NCBI RefSeq assembly: GCF_002917925.1
Contig: NZ_PPFE01000001.1
Coordinates: forward strand, 496,001-560,000
From: Roseovarius confluentis
Lineage (GTDB): Bacteria; Pseudomonadota; Alphaproteobacteria; Rhodobacterales; Rhodobacteraceae
Direction: 5' to 3'
Length of the DNA: 64,000 bases
Below are positions 1 through 8,087 of the stretch, in pieces. The notes under the pieces were generated by a model. It saw only the letters and a list, made by a program, of their open reading frames with translations, was not told the DNA's origin and ran no database searches. A program made the position numbers and the translations under genes. The first letter of the stretch is position 1. The number at the start of each line of letters is the position of its first letter.

Positions 1-417
1 TATGTCGATATTCGGCCTTTGACTATCGAAATACGTAGCATCTTTCTCCCAGATGGGATCAGTCAGCTCCAGATCGCCATGCGCCTCTTTATCAAGCTGT
101 AACAACTGTCGAGAGGTGTAAATGTTGCCATACCGGGCAGAATACAGGTCAAAACCCAAAGCTCTGCGGGTTTCCACAGGAATAGCTTTCAATCCTCGCT
201 GTGGAAAAGGCTCTTCGTCTACGACATTGAACCCTTCTTCTTTGAGCGATCTTCCGATGTGCTGCGCGAAGCAGGACCCGGCCGTTACAAACCGGTCACT
301 CTTTCGGATTGGAAATTTGGGCGTGTACAGCTCATGAATGGCATTCTCATGCCTTTGAACGACACCTTGTCGCCAAAACGCTTGGGGAGGCAACTTGGAA
401 TAAGGTGAGTTTGCCAT
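1..417 (-). CDS. GSCFA-domain protein, 3' end cut by window edge
   Basis: Reading the minus strand from an ATG at 417 gives 139 codons without a stop up to the window edge, so only the N-terminal part is present. Residues 47-51 spell GSCFA within TAGSCFAQHIGRSL, the motif that names the GSCFA family. This family is related to SGNH/PC-esterases and is often found near polysaccharide or surface-glycan genes. The exact substrate is unknown. Base composition is clearly lower in GC than the rest of the window and many codons end in A or T, which suggests horizontal acquisition. An in-frame TAG lies 17 codons upstream of the chosen ATG. The ribosome binding site is weak. Confidence 0.8.
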   Translation of the reverse strand, partial: MANSPYSKLPPQAFWRQGVVQRHENAIHELYTPKFPIRKSDRFVTAGSCFAQHIGRSLKEEGFNVVDEEPFPQRGLKAIPVETRRALGFDLYSARYGNIYTSRQLLQLDKEAHGDLELTDPIWEKDATYFDSQRPNIDI

Positions 418-857
418 ACCAGCTTTCAGTCCACGGGTTTTCGGAAACGTTAATACAACAAGAGACTAGTCGATTCTTTTCAATGATACCAAGGCAGAGT
501 TCTTATGTGGGACCTGCGCGATTTGTTCGGACCAAGGGATAATCCGCCTCGCCAATGAAGCCATCGGCGGTTCCGCGTCTGACCTGCCCACCGAGGTACC
601 TAGCACCCAAGGCCGGACCCGAACCGGCATGCCCTTTAAGGCGGGGGTTTTGACCCCTGCAAACACCTGCGTGTTTCGGCGAACGTGAAAGGCGGGATGC
701 GCCACGTAGGTCTAACGGTGCGTCATAGAGCAAAGCTATTCATCAATCGTCGATTAGTGCCTATACAAAGACGGCCCGAGGGGGTATTGCCCGGCACTTG
801 CCGGCGGTCCAAGCGCCGCCCGGCTGACACGTCTTTCCCAGGAAAAGCACCAGGCCC
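418..857. other. 440-bp gene-free boundary region
   Basis: This stretch separates the low-GC GSCFA gene from the high-GC helicase gene. It holds the tRNA-Leu-like relic described separately at 601-690. A 17-codon reading frame at 505-558 on the plus strand has a purine-rich sequence before its ATG, but nothing supports its expression. The two flanking genes are divergent, so their promoters should lie here; I could not place them with confidence. The drift in composition from left to right is consistent with the edge of an inserted segment. Confidence 0.5.
601..690 (-). pseudogene. Decayed tRNA-Leu(CAA)-like sequence
   Basis: On the minus strand a T-arm is intact: stem GCCGG at 628-624, loop TTCGGGT, stem CCGGC at 616-612. 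It is followed by a 7-nt acceptor-like strand and GCTA in place of NCCA. Upstream, GCAGGGG, TCAAAA and CCCCCGCC resemble the anticodon arm of tRNA-Leu(CAA), but two loop or stem bases appear deleted, so position 33 is no longer U in a 7-nt loop. The D-arm is only vaguely recognisable and no 5' acceptor strand complementary to the 3' one was found. It is therefore read as a non-functional relic, perhaps a former attachment site. A covariance-model scan was not possible. Confidence 0.5.
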
Positions 858-2861
858 TTGAAACACACCCTTGCGAATGCGCTGGCCCGTAAAGGCTATG
901 ACGTCCTGACCCCTGTCCAGCAGGCTGTCACCCAACCTGAACTGGAGGGCCGTGACCTGTTGGTCTCGGCGCAGACAGGATCCGGCAAGACGATCGGTTT
1001 CGGGCTGGCGATCGCCTCCACGCTGCTGGACGACGCGGATACCTTCGAGCAGGCTGACGCGCCCCTGGCGTTAATCGTGGCACCGACCCGCGAGCTTGCG
1101 ATGCAGGTCAAACGCGAGCTTGGCTGGCTTTACGCCGATGCGGGCGCGGTGCTGGCCTCTTGCGTCGGCGGCATGGACATGCGGGATGAACGGCGGGCGC
1201 TGGCGCGCGGCGCCCATATCGTCGTCGCCACGCCCGGGCGGTTGCGGGATCATATCATGCGCGGGTCCATCGACCTGTCGGCGGTACGGGCAGCGGTGCT
1301 GGACGAGGCGGACGAGATGCTGGACCTCGGGTTTCGCGAGGACCTGGAGTTCATCCTGGAGCAGACGCCGGAGGCGCGTCAGACGCTGTTGTTCTCGGCC
1401 ACGGTTCCCACCGCCATTGCCAGGCTGGCGCAAAGCTATCAGCGGGATGCCGAGCGGATCTCGACCGTTGGCGAGGAGGCGCAGCACTCGGATATCGCCT
1501 ATCGCGCGATGTCGGTTGCAGCGCATGACAACGAGAACGCGGTCATCAACGTGTTGCGCTACTATGAGGCGCCGAATGCCATCGTCTTTTGCAACACGCG
1601 GGCCATGGTCGCGCGGCTGACGACGCGGCTGTCGAACCGGGGATTTTCGGTCGTGGCCTTGTCGGGGGAGTTGACGCAGAGCGAACGCTCCAACGCGCTG
1701 CAATCCATGCGCGACGGGCGGGCGCGGGTTTGCGTGGCGACCGATGTGGCCGCACGGGGCATCGACCTGCCCAAGCTGGACCTGGTGGTGCATGCCGAAC
1801 TGCCCAGCAGCCACGAGACACTTTTGCACAGATCGGGCCGCACCGGCCGCGCGGGACGCAAGGGGGTCAGCGCGCTGATCGTCGTGCCCTCGGCCCGCAA
1901 GAAGGCGGAGCGCATCCTGAAGTTCGCCAAGCTGACAGCGGAATGGACCGCCGCGCCGTCGGCGGCGGAGGTGGATGCGCAGGATCAGGTGCGCATGCTG
2001 GATGCCGATGACTGGCAGGCGGAGATCACCGAAGGCGAGCGCGCGTCGGTGGACCAACTGCTGGAACGCTTCACGCCCGAGCAGATCGCCGCCGCCTACC
2101 TGCGTCAGTACAAGCTGCGCCATTCCGCGCCCGAGGATTTGAGCCCCGTCAAACCGGGCAAGCCCGACAAGCCGAAACCGCGCGCCGCGTTCGGCCCCAG
2201 CGTCTGGTTCTCGCTGTCCGAAGGGCGCAACCAGGCGGCCTCGCCCCGACACCTGCTGCCGATGGTTTGCAAGGCGGGCGGGCTGAGCAAGGACGATATC
2301 GGCGCGATCCGCGTGGCCGATGACCTGTCCTATATCGAGATCCGCGAGGCCAGCGTGCCCGGTTTCCTCGACACTATCGGTCCAGGGATGACGATCGAGG
2401 GCAGCAAGAAGCTTCGCCGCCTTGACGCGGCACCGGACCTGCCGCCCTTCCGGCCCGGCAAACCAGAGCGCGGCCCCAAGGCAAAACCGGGGTCGTCCAA
2501 GGGGGACACGACGCCCGTCGATTGGAATGACACGCCCGCGCCGCGCCGCCGCAAGCCCAAGCCCGAGGACCGCAGGGACGCGACACCCCCGGCGCGACAG
2601 CGCGAGACGAAGGCGCCCGATCCGGCGGTGCATGCCCCCTTGGGCAAACCCCGGCACGGGGCGCGGGGCGACGATGACATGCCGAAAGACGCAGGCAAGG
2701 CCGGTAAGGCCGGTAAGGCCAAAGCCGGTGGAAAACCTGCCTCCAAGCGGGCTGGCAAGGGGCCGCCACCGCCGAAGGGCAAGCCCAACAGCAAGAAGAA
2801 CCGGGCGCGCGCGGCGCAGAAGAGAGCGTCGTCCGAGAAGCCGGGGACGCCGCGGCGGTAG
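858..2861 (+). CDS. DEAD-box ATP-dependent RNA helicase
   Basis: The 667-residue protein carries all helicase motifs: AQTGSGKT at 38-45, PTRELA, TPGR, DEAD at 149-152, SAT, ARGID and HRSGRTGRAG. Residues around 440-530 resemble the DbpA-type RNA-binding domain of DeaD/CsdA proteins. The C-terminal 130 residues are a low-complexity Lys/Pro/Gly tail, partly encoded by tandem 9-bp repeats near 2695-2722. The role is RNA unwinding in ribosome assembly or cold-adapted RNA turnover, inferred from the family. The start is TTG at 858, preceded by AGGAAAA about 12 bp upstream; it sits immediately before the Q-motif, so no large N-terminal part is missing. It converges with the ABC permease gene 5 bp away. 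Confidence 0.93.
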   Translation: MKHTLANALARKGYDVLTPVQQAVTQPELEGRDLLVSAQTGSGKTIGFGLAIASTLLDDADTFEQADAPLALIVAPTRELAMQVKRELGWLYADAGAVLASCVGGMDMRDERRALARGAHIVVATPGRLRDHIMRGSIDLSAVRAAVLDEADEMLDLGFREDLEFILEQTPEARQTLLFSATVPTAIARLAQSYQRDAERISTVGEEAQHSDIAYRAMSVAAHDNENAVINVLRYYEAPNAIVFCNTRAMVARLTTRLSNRGFSVVALSGELTQSERSNALQSMRDGRARVCVATDVAARGIDLPKLDLVVHAELPSSHETLLHRSGRTGRAGRKGVSALIVVPSARKKAERILKFAKLTAEWTAAPSAAEVDAQDQVRMLDADDWQAEITEGERASVDQLLERFTPEQIAAAYLRQYKLRHSAPEDLSPVKPGKPDKPKPRAAFGPSVWFSLSEGRNQAASPRHLLPMVCKAGGLSKDDIGAIRVADDLSYIEIREASVPGFLDTIGPGMTIEGSKKLRRLDAAPDLPPFRPGKPERGPKAKPGSSKGDTTPVDWNDTPAPRRRKPKPEDRRDATPPARQRETKAPDPAVHAPLGKPRHGARGDDDMPKDAGKAGKAGKAKAGGKPASKRAGKGPPPPKGKPNSKKNRARAAQKRASSEKPGTPRR

Positions 2862-2866
2862 GATCC

Positions 2867-3715
2867 CTATCGGCGCTGGAACAGGATCACGAGAAGCGCC
2901 AGGAGCGACGAACCCAGCATCAATAGAAGGGAAACCGCGTTCAGAAGCGGCGTCGAACCTTCTTTCAGGCGGTCGAACATGGCGATGGTCAGGGGCGCGT
3001 CGGAGCCGACCAGCATGAGCGTGGTGTTGAAGTTCTCGAAACTCATCAGGAACGCCACCACCAGCGCGCCGATCATCGCCGGCATCAGGAACGGGATGGT
3101 GATCGTGCGCACGGCCGTCAGGCGCGTGGCGCCGAGGTTCAGCGCGGCCTCTTCCAGCGTGCGGTCGAATTTCTGCAGCCGGGCGGTGATGACCAGCGTC
3201 GCGATGGTGGTGATAAAGGAGAACTGCCCAAGGATCACCAGCAGCAATCCGGGGCGCAGCGCCTGGATATCCACTTCCGCCGCGTTCCAGATCCCGTTCG
3301 CCAGCGTCGAGGAGAAGACGAGGATAGATATACCGAGCACGATCCCGGGAATGACCAGCGGCAGCAGCATCAGGACATAAAGCGCGCCCTTGCCGCGGAA
3401 TTCGTAGCGGTTGAACAGGAAGGCGTTCGTGGTCCCGACACTCACCGACAGGACCGCGACGCAGGTGGCGACGAAGGCCGAGGTACCCACCGCGCGCAGG
3501 ATGCCGCGTTCGTGGAAGACGCCGATCTGGGGACGGTCCTCTCCGAAGAACCAGTTCCAGGTGAAGCCTTCCCACGGCAGCGACGGAAACTGGCTGTCGT
3601 TGAAGGCGAAGACGGCGACGACGGTCAGGGGCAGCGCGAGATAGAGGAAGAACAGCAGGACATAACCGCCGTAGAGGACGCGAAAGCTGCGGGAACGTGG
3701 AATGGTCGGGATCAT
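2867..3715 (-). CDS. potC: Polyamine-type ABC transporter permease, PotC-like
   Basis: The 282-residue membrane protein has about six transmembrane segments and the permease EAA loop (EEAALNLGATRL) near residues 190-200, which docks the ATPase. It resembles the second inner-membrane subunit of spermidine/putrescine importers (PotC/PotI). It is the last gene of a minus-strand operon, 3 bp after the PotB-like gene, so the two permeases are probably translated together. The substrate is inferred from the companion binding protein and is not proven; related systems take putrescine, spermidine or other small cations. Confidence 0.88.
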   Translation of the reverse strand: MIPTIPRSRSFRVLYGGYVLLFFLYLALPLTVVAVFAFNDSQFPSLPWEGFTWNWFFGEDRPQIGVFHERGILRAVGTSAFVATCVAVLSVSVGTTNAFLFNRYEFRGKGALYVLMLLPLVIPGIVLGISILVFSSTLANGIWNAAEVDIQALRPGLLLVILGQFSFITTIATLVITARLQKFDRTLEEAALNLGATRLTAVRTITIPFLMPAMIGALVVAFLMSFENFNTTLMLVGSDAPLTIAMFDRLKEGSTPLLNAVSLLLMLGSSLLALLVILFQRR

Positions 3716-3718
3716 GGG

Positions 3719-4576
3719 CTACCCCATCGTTTCCTGCAGGGTGCGGCCCGTCAGGCGCAGCATGCCCCAGACGATCACCGATGACAGCACCAGCAGCATG
3801 AAGCCGAAGGCCGCGCCAAGCTCCCAGTTGGAGCGGACGATGAACTGGTTATAGATCATCTCGGTGAACCACAGGCTGTCCTTGCCGCCCAGCATGGTCG
3901 GCGTGAGGTAGTTGCCCAAGCTGAGCATGAACACCACGATGCAACCCGAGACGATCCCCGGCATGGCGTGCGGGATGATGATCTCGCGCAGGACCGACAG
4001 GCCGCTGCCGCCGAGGTCGTAGCCTGCCTCGACCACGCTGTCGTCGAGGCTTTCCAGCGTCGTGACCAGCGGGACCACCATGAACAGCATCGAGGTATAG
4101 ACGAGGCCCACCATCATGGCCGCGTCGTTGTAGAGCATCTCGACCGGTTGATCGGCCAGCCCCGTCCATTGCAGCAGGTTGGACACGAGACCGGTTTCCC
4201 GCAGCAGGATCATCCAGCCGAAGGTGCGCACCAGTTCCGAGACGTAGAACGGGATCAGGCAAAGCATGAACAGCACTTGCTGCAACCGACCCCGTGCCAT
4301 CTTGGCGATGTAGTAGGCCACCGGAAAGGCGATCAGCAGGGTGATGGCCGTGGCCAGCACCGACATCACCGCCGTGCGCCAGAAGGTGCGCAGGTAAAGC
4401 GGTTCGGTCAGGGCCTTGTCGTATTGCGTCAGGCTGGGCTCGTAGACGCCGAAACTGATGCGTTCGCGCAGCGAGATCATCAGCATGTCGATATGCGGGA
4501 TGACGATCAGCAGCCCCAGCCACAACAAAAGCGGCGTCAGCAGCAGGATGAACCCGATCCGGGCCTCGGCACGCAT
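3719..4576 (-). CDS. potB: Polyamine-type ABC transporter permease, PotB-like
   Basis: The 285-residue integral membrane protein starts with a charged N-terminus and a long hydrophobic helix, and has an EAA-type loop (EAGYDLGGSGLSVLREIIIP) near residue 190. It matches the first permease subunit of PotABCD-type importers. Its ATG overlaps the end of the ATPase gene at 4576, a sign of translational coupling. It would pair with the PotC-like permease to form the channel. Confidence 0.88.
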   Translation of the reverse strand: MRAEARIGFILLLTPLLLWLGLLIVIPHIDMLMISLRERISFGVYEPSLTQYDKALTEPLYLRTFWRTAVMSVLATAITLLIAFPVAYYIAKMARGRLQQVLFMLCLIPFYVSELVRTFGWMILLRETGLVSNLLQWTGLADQPVEMLYNDAAMMVGLVYTSMLFMVVPLVTTLESLDDSVVEAGYDLGGSGLSVLREIIIPHAMPGIVSGCIVVFMLSLGNYLTPTMLGGKDSLWFTEMIYNQFIVRSNWELGAAFGFMLLVLSSVIVWGMLRLTGRTLQETMG

Positions 4577-5667
4577 CAGGCGGCCCCGGCAAAGCAGGTC
4601 GCCTGTGCCGCGCCCCAGCCGATATGCACCATGTCACCACGTTTCAGGCTGGCGAATTCCCCGGTCTGGGGCAGCGTGACTTCGAGCGTTTCGCCGGCGT
4701 CATCTTCGACCAGCACACGCGAGGCGGCGCCGTTGAACAAAATGCTTGTCACGGTTCCCTGCAAACGGTTGTCGAATTGCGACAACGCCTCGGCACTGGC
4801 GGCGAGGTGGACTGACTCGGGCCGGACAAAGATTTCCGCGGCGTCGCCCTTGGCCAGCGCCTGGGCCGCGGTCGCGCGCATGGCAAGGCCGGAATCCGTC
4901 CGCATCTCCAGCATTGAGCCTTCGACGCGGTCGATGCGCCCTATCCAGCGGTTGGCCTCACCGATGAAGCCGGCAACGAAGGGCGTGTCGGGCCTGTAAT
5001 AGAGGTCCTGGCCCGTGCCGACCTGCTCGAACCGCCCGGCGTTCATGACGGCGATCTGGTCAGACATGACCAGCGCCTCGGACTGGTCGTGGGTGATGTA
5101 GACGAAGGTGGTGTCGAAGGCCGCCTGAAGCGCCTTCAGCTCGATCTTCATGTGCTCGCGCAGCTTGAGGTCAAGCGCCCCCAGGGGCTCGTCCAAGAGC
5201 AGCACATCGGGTTCCAGCACCATGCAGCGGGCGATGGCCACGCGTTGCTTTTGCCCGCCTGACAGCTCGTCGACCTTGCGCGCGCCGATGCCGGGCAGGC
5301 CAATGCGGTCCAGCGCCTCGTCCACCTTACGGGCGATCTGGGCCTTGGCCATGCCCTGCCGCCGCAGACCGTAGCCGATATTGTCGGCGATGGTCATCAT
5401 CGGGAACAGCGCGAGGTGCTGGAACACCATGTTCACCGGGCGCTTGTTGGGTGGCGTGTCCAGAACCGTGCCACCCTTGATGCGGATGTCACCCGACGTG
5501 GGTTCCAGAAACCCCGCGATCATGCGCATGATCGTCGTCTTGCCACAGCCCGACGGGCCGAGGATGGAAAAGAAACTGCCCGGCGGCACGGAAAACGACA
5601 CGTTGTCGACGGCGGTCGTGTCGCCGAAACGCTTTACCAGGTCGACGCATTCAAGATCAGGGGTCAT
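4576..5667 (-). CDS. potA: Polyamine-type ABC transporter ATPase, PotA-like
   Basis: The 363-residue protein has Walker A GPSGCGKT near residue 38, the signature LSGGQKQRVAIARC near 135, Walker B LLLDEP and switch THDQSEA, followed by a C-terminal TOBE-like regulatory domain from about residue 280. It powers import through the two adjacent permeases. The gene lies 58 bp downstream of the binding-protein gene, and a strong hairpin occupies that gap. The C-terminal domain and gene order fit PotA/PotG rather than a maltose-type ATPase. Confidence 0.92.
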   Translation of the reverse strand: MTPDLECVDLVKRFGDTTAVDNVSFSVPPGSFFSILGPSGCGKTTIMRMIAGFLEPTSGDIRIKGGTVLDTPPNKRPVNMVFQHLALFPMMTIADNIGYGLRRQGMAKAQIARKVDEALDRIGLPGIGARKVDELSGGQKQRVAIARCMVLEPDVLLLDEPLGALDLKLREHMKIELKALQAAFDTTFVYITHDQSEALVMSDQIAVMNAGRFEQVGTGQDLYYRPDTPFVAGFIGEANRWIGRIDRVEGSMLEMRTDSGLAMRATAAQALAKGDAAEIFVRPESVHLAASAEALSQFDNRLQGTVTSILFNGAASRVLVEDDAGETLEVTLPQTGEFASLKRGDMVHIGWGAAQATCFAGAA

Positions 5668-5686
5668 GCAGGGGGCCGTTCACAGG

Positions 5687-5711
5687 GCGGCACCCTGCGA
5701 AAGGGTGCCGC
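5687..5711 (-). promoter_or_regulatory. Intercistronic stem-loop between potD and potA
   Basis: GCGGCACCCT at 5687-5696 and AGGGTGCCGC at 5702-5711 form a perfect 10-bp stem with a 5-nt loop. On the minus-strand transcript no U-run follows, so it is unlikely to be a complete terminator. Such hairpins after binding-protein genes usually protect the upstream message from 3' exonucleases and raise binding protein over membrane subunits. That function is inferred here. Confidence 0.7.
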
Positions 5712-5725
5712 GTTTTCATGGGCGA

Positions 5726-6790
5726 TCAGTTGGCAGCCTGAACGCGGTCCAGGACTTCGCCTTCGATGGCCTCCAGACCGGCGGGAACCGGCGGGTACCA
5801 CTTGATGTTGTCGACCGCTTCCGGCGGGAAGCTGTCCTGGTACTTGGCCTTGAGCGCGTCCTCGGCATACTCATCAGCCCCGGCAGACGCGGTGAAATTG
5901 CCCGCCGCCGCGGTGATCTTGGCCGAAACCTCGGGCTGCATCACGAAGTTGATCCACTCGTAGGCCACATCGTCGGCCTGTCCCTTGGCGGGCAGAACGA
6001 ACGTGTCGATCCAGCCAAGCGCACCCGAGGCCGGGGCGACGAAGGTGATGTCGGAATTGTCCTCGTTCAGCTTCCAGCCGCCGGTATCCCACGCCATCGA
6101 CGCCGTGACCTCGCCCGAGCGCAGCAGGTTCATCAGCTCGTCGCCGCCGCTCCAATAGGCTTTCACGTTGGACTTGCACTCGGTCAGCTTGGCTTCGACC
6201 TTTTCCATGATCTCTTTGTACTTGGCCTCGTCGCCATAGGCGGCGAACGGGTCCTCGCCCATGGCGAAGGCAAAGCCGATCAGGGTGGGGCGCTTCAGGC
6301 GGTAAGAGACCTTGCCTTCCAGCGCGGGGTCGCAGAGGTCGGTGTAGTCCTTGACCACGTCGCCCGCCTCGGCGGTGTTCATCACCAGGCCGGAGGTGCC
6401 CCAGACATGCGGCACGCCGTAGACTTCGCCGTTCACGGTGGTGTTGCCCTTGGTCGCTTCCAGCATGGAGGGGATGAAGAGCGACTCGTCGATCTTCGAC
6501 AGGTCCATGGGTTTGTAGATGCCGAATTCCATCTGCGGGCCCATGATGCGGTCCTGCGAGGGCTGGGCGAGGTCGAAGCCGCCGCCGCCCGTGGCGCGCA
6601 GCTTGGCGATCATTTCCTCGTTGTTGGACTTGGTGACCTCGACGGTGTGGCCGGTCTGTTCCTCGAACATCTCGACGACCTCGTCGGGCGCGTAGCCGCC
6701 CCAGGTCAGCAGGCGCAGCGTGTCGGCGGTGGCGGCCTGCGACAGGCCGAACACGGCCAGGCAGGTTGTCGTGAGCAGTGTCTTTTTCAT
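5726..6790 (-). CDS. potD: Polyamine-type periplasmic binding protein, PotD/PotF-like
   Basis: The 354-residue protein begins with a Sec signal peptide (MKKTLLTTTCLAVFGLSQAA) with likely cleavage before DTLRLLTWGGY. The motif LLTWGGYAPDEVVEMFEEQTG is typical of the spermidine/putrescine-binding family, and the length is usual. It delivers the substrate to the PotABC-like transporter encoded downstream. The gene is first in its operon and has about 150 bp of upstream DNA with a RutR-like palindrome. Substrate is uncertain: putrescine-like amines are most likely, but homologues also bind other nitrogenous solutes. Confidence 0.9.
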   Translation of the reverse strand: MKKTLLTTTCLAVFGLSQAATADTLRLLTWGGYAPDEVVEMFEEQTGHTVEVTKSNNEEMIAKLRATGGGGFDLAQPSQDRIMGPQMEFGIYKPMDLSKIDESLFIPSMLEATKGNTTVNGEVYGVPHVWGTSGLVMNTAEAGDVVKDYTDLCDPALEGKVSYRLKRPTLIGFAFAMGEDPFAAYGDEAKYKEIMEKVEAKLTECKSNVKAYWSGGDELMNLLRSGEVTASMAWDTGGWKLNEDNSDITFVAPASGALGWIDTFVLPAKGQADDVAYEWINFVMQPEVSAKITAAAGNFTASAGADEYAEDALKAKYQDSFPPEAVDNIKWYPPVPAGLEAIEGEVLDRVQAAN

Positions 6791-6838
6791 GGGTGTCCCC
6801 CTCTGGTGGATGATTATTTACGTGCAGGATGATCAGCA

Positions 6839-6854
6839 TTGACCATTTGGTCAA
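6839..6854. promoter_or_regulatory. RutR-consensus palindrome upstream of potD
   Basis: TTGACCATTTGGTCAA is a perfect inverted repeat that matches the known RutR consensus TTGACCA-NN-TGGTCAA at every fixed base. RutR is a TetR-family repressor that senses uracil or thymine in enterobacteria. The site lies about 50 bp upstream of the binding-protein start, in promoter range. No TetR-family gene occurs in the window, so the regulator must be encoded elsewhere; a related TetR protein with the same half-site is possible. Confidence 0.6.
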
Positions 6855-6940
6855 ACTCTTTGACGAGTCCGTGCCTTTTGCCTGAGTTTCTTGACAGTTT
6901 CTTGTCAGGCCCCCTGCCCGGTCACTTTTTTCCTTTTGCG

Positions 6941-8086
6941 TCAGAGACAAGCCTCGAAAAGCTTTCGCGTATTCTCGGCCGTCATCTCGATCGGGTTGCC
7001 GCCTGTCGACGGATCCCTCAGCGCCGCATCCACAAGCGTGTCGAGGTCGGGGTCGGCAACGCCCAGTTCGGTCAGCGTCTTGGGGATGCCAAGGCTGTCG
7101 TTCAGCTGGTCCACGAAGGCGCAGAACCCGTCAAAGCCGCCCTCGATGCCAAGATAGGCCGCCGCCGGACCGAAACGCTCGCGGATCGCGGGTTCGTTGA
7201 ATTGCAGGACGGCGGGCATGCAGACGGCGTTGGTCGTGCCGTGATGGGTATGGTGATGCGCCCCGATGGGGTGGCTGAGCGCATGGATCGCGCCAAGGCC
7301 CTTTTGAAAGGCCGTGGCGCCCATGGCGGCGGCACTCATCATGTTGGCGCGTGCCTCGATATCGGTGCCGTCGGCATAGGCGCGCGGCAGGTAGTCCTTG
7401 ACCAGCCGCATCCCTTCGAGCGCGATTCCCTGGCTCATCGGGTGGTAGTGCGGGCTGGAATAGGCCTCGACGCAATGGGCGAAGGCATCGAGGCCGGTGC
7501 CCGCCGTGATGTGCTTGGGCATGCCCACCGTCAGTTCGGGGTCACAGATGACGATTGCCGGCAGCATCTTGGGGTGGAAGATGATCTTTTTCTCATGCGT
7601 GGCCGAATTGGTGATGACCGAGGCGCGCCCCACTTCCGAGCCGGTCCCGGCGGTTGTGGGCACGGCGACGATGGGGTGGATGCCGTCGGGGTCGGCGCGG
7701 GTCCACCAGTCGCCGATATCCTCGAAATCCCAGACCGGGCGCGTCTGTCCGGCCATGAAGGCCAGCGTCTTGGCGAGATCAAGGCCGGAGCCGCCGCCAA
7801 AGGCGATGACGCCGTCGAAGCCGCCATCACGGTAGAATTTCAGCCCTTCCTCGACATTCGCGTCCGAGGGGTTGGGATCGACCTCGGCGAAGATCGTCCG
7901 GCCCAGCCCGGCGGCCTCCATCAGGTCGAGCGTCTTGGTGGTGATATCCATGGATTTCAGCCCCCGGTCGGTGACCAGAAGCGGTTTGCTCATGCCCGCG
8001 GCGCGGCACGCCTCGCCGATCTCGGCAATGCGTCCGGCGCCGAAGCGCATGTTCGTGGGATAGGACCAGTTTCCGGTAAGAGCCAT
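6941..8086 (-). CDS. Iron-containing alcohol dehydrogenase
   Basis: The 381-residue protein belongs to the group III (Fe-ADH) family. It has the NAD-binding GGGSGLDLAK near residue 98, PTTAGTGSE near 141, and the metal ligands Asp in LDAFAH and His residues in HALSHPIGAHHHTHHG. It would interconvert an alcohol and an aldehyde with NAD(P). It is the last gene of the minus-strand operon, 1 bp after the aldehyde dehydrogenase gene, so it may produce or remove the aldehyde used by that enzyme. The physiological alcohol cannot be read from sequence. Confidence 0.9.
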   Translation of the reverse strand: MALTGNWSYPTNMRFGAGRIAEIGEACRAAGMSKPLLVTDRGLKSMDITTKTLDLMEAAGLGRTIFAEVDPNPSDANVEEGLKFYRDGGFDGVIAFGGGSGLDLAKTLAFMAGQTRPVWDFEDIGDWWTRADPDGIHPIVAVPTTAGTGSEVGRASVITNSATHEKKIIFHPKMLPAIVICDPELTVGMPKHITAGTGLDAFAHCVEAYSSPHYHPMSQGIALEGMRLVKDYLPRAYADGTDIEARANMMSAAAMGATAFQKGLGAIHALSHPIGAHHHTHHGTTNAVCMPAVLQFNEPAIRERFGPAAAYLGIEGGFDGFCAFVDQLNDSLGIPKTLTELGVADPDLDTLVDAALRDPSTGGNPIEMTAENTRKLFEACL

Positions 8087-8087
8087 G

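Noticed and set aside
505-558. 17-codon frame with a purine-rich leader in the left gap
   Set aside because: It is too short to support and has no run of regulatory codons that would suggest a leader peptide.
2695-2722. Tandem 9-bp repeats near the end of the helicase gene
   Set aside because: They encode a Gly-Lys-Ala low-complexity tail and need no further explanation.
1071-3575. 834-codon reading frame on the minus strand across the helicase and permease genes
   Set aside because: It runs antisense to two genes with full motif support and has Arg/Gly/Pro-rich low-complexity composition, typical of a shadow frame in high-GC DNA.
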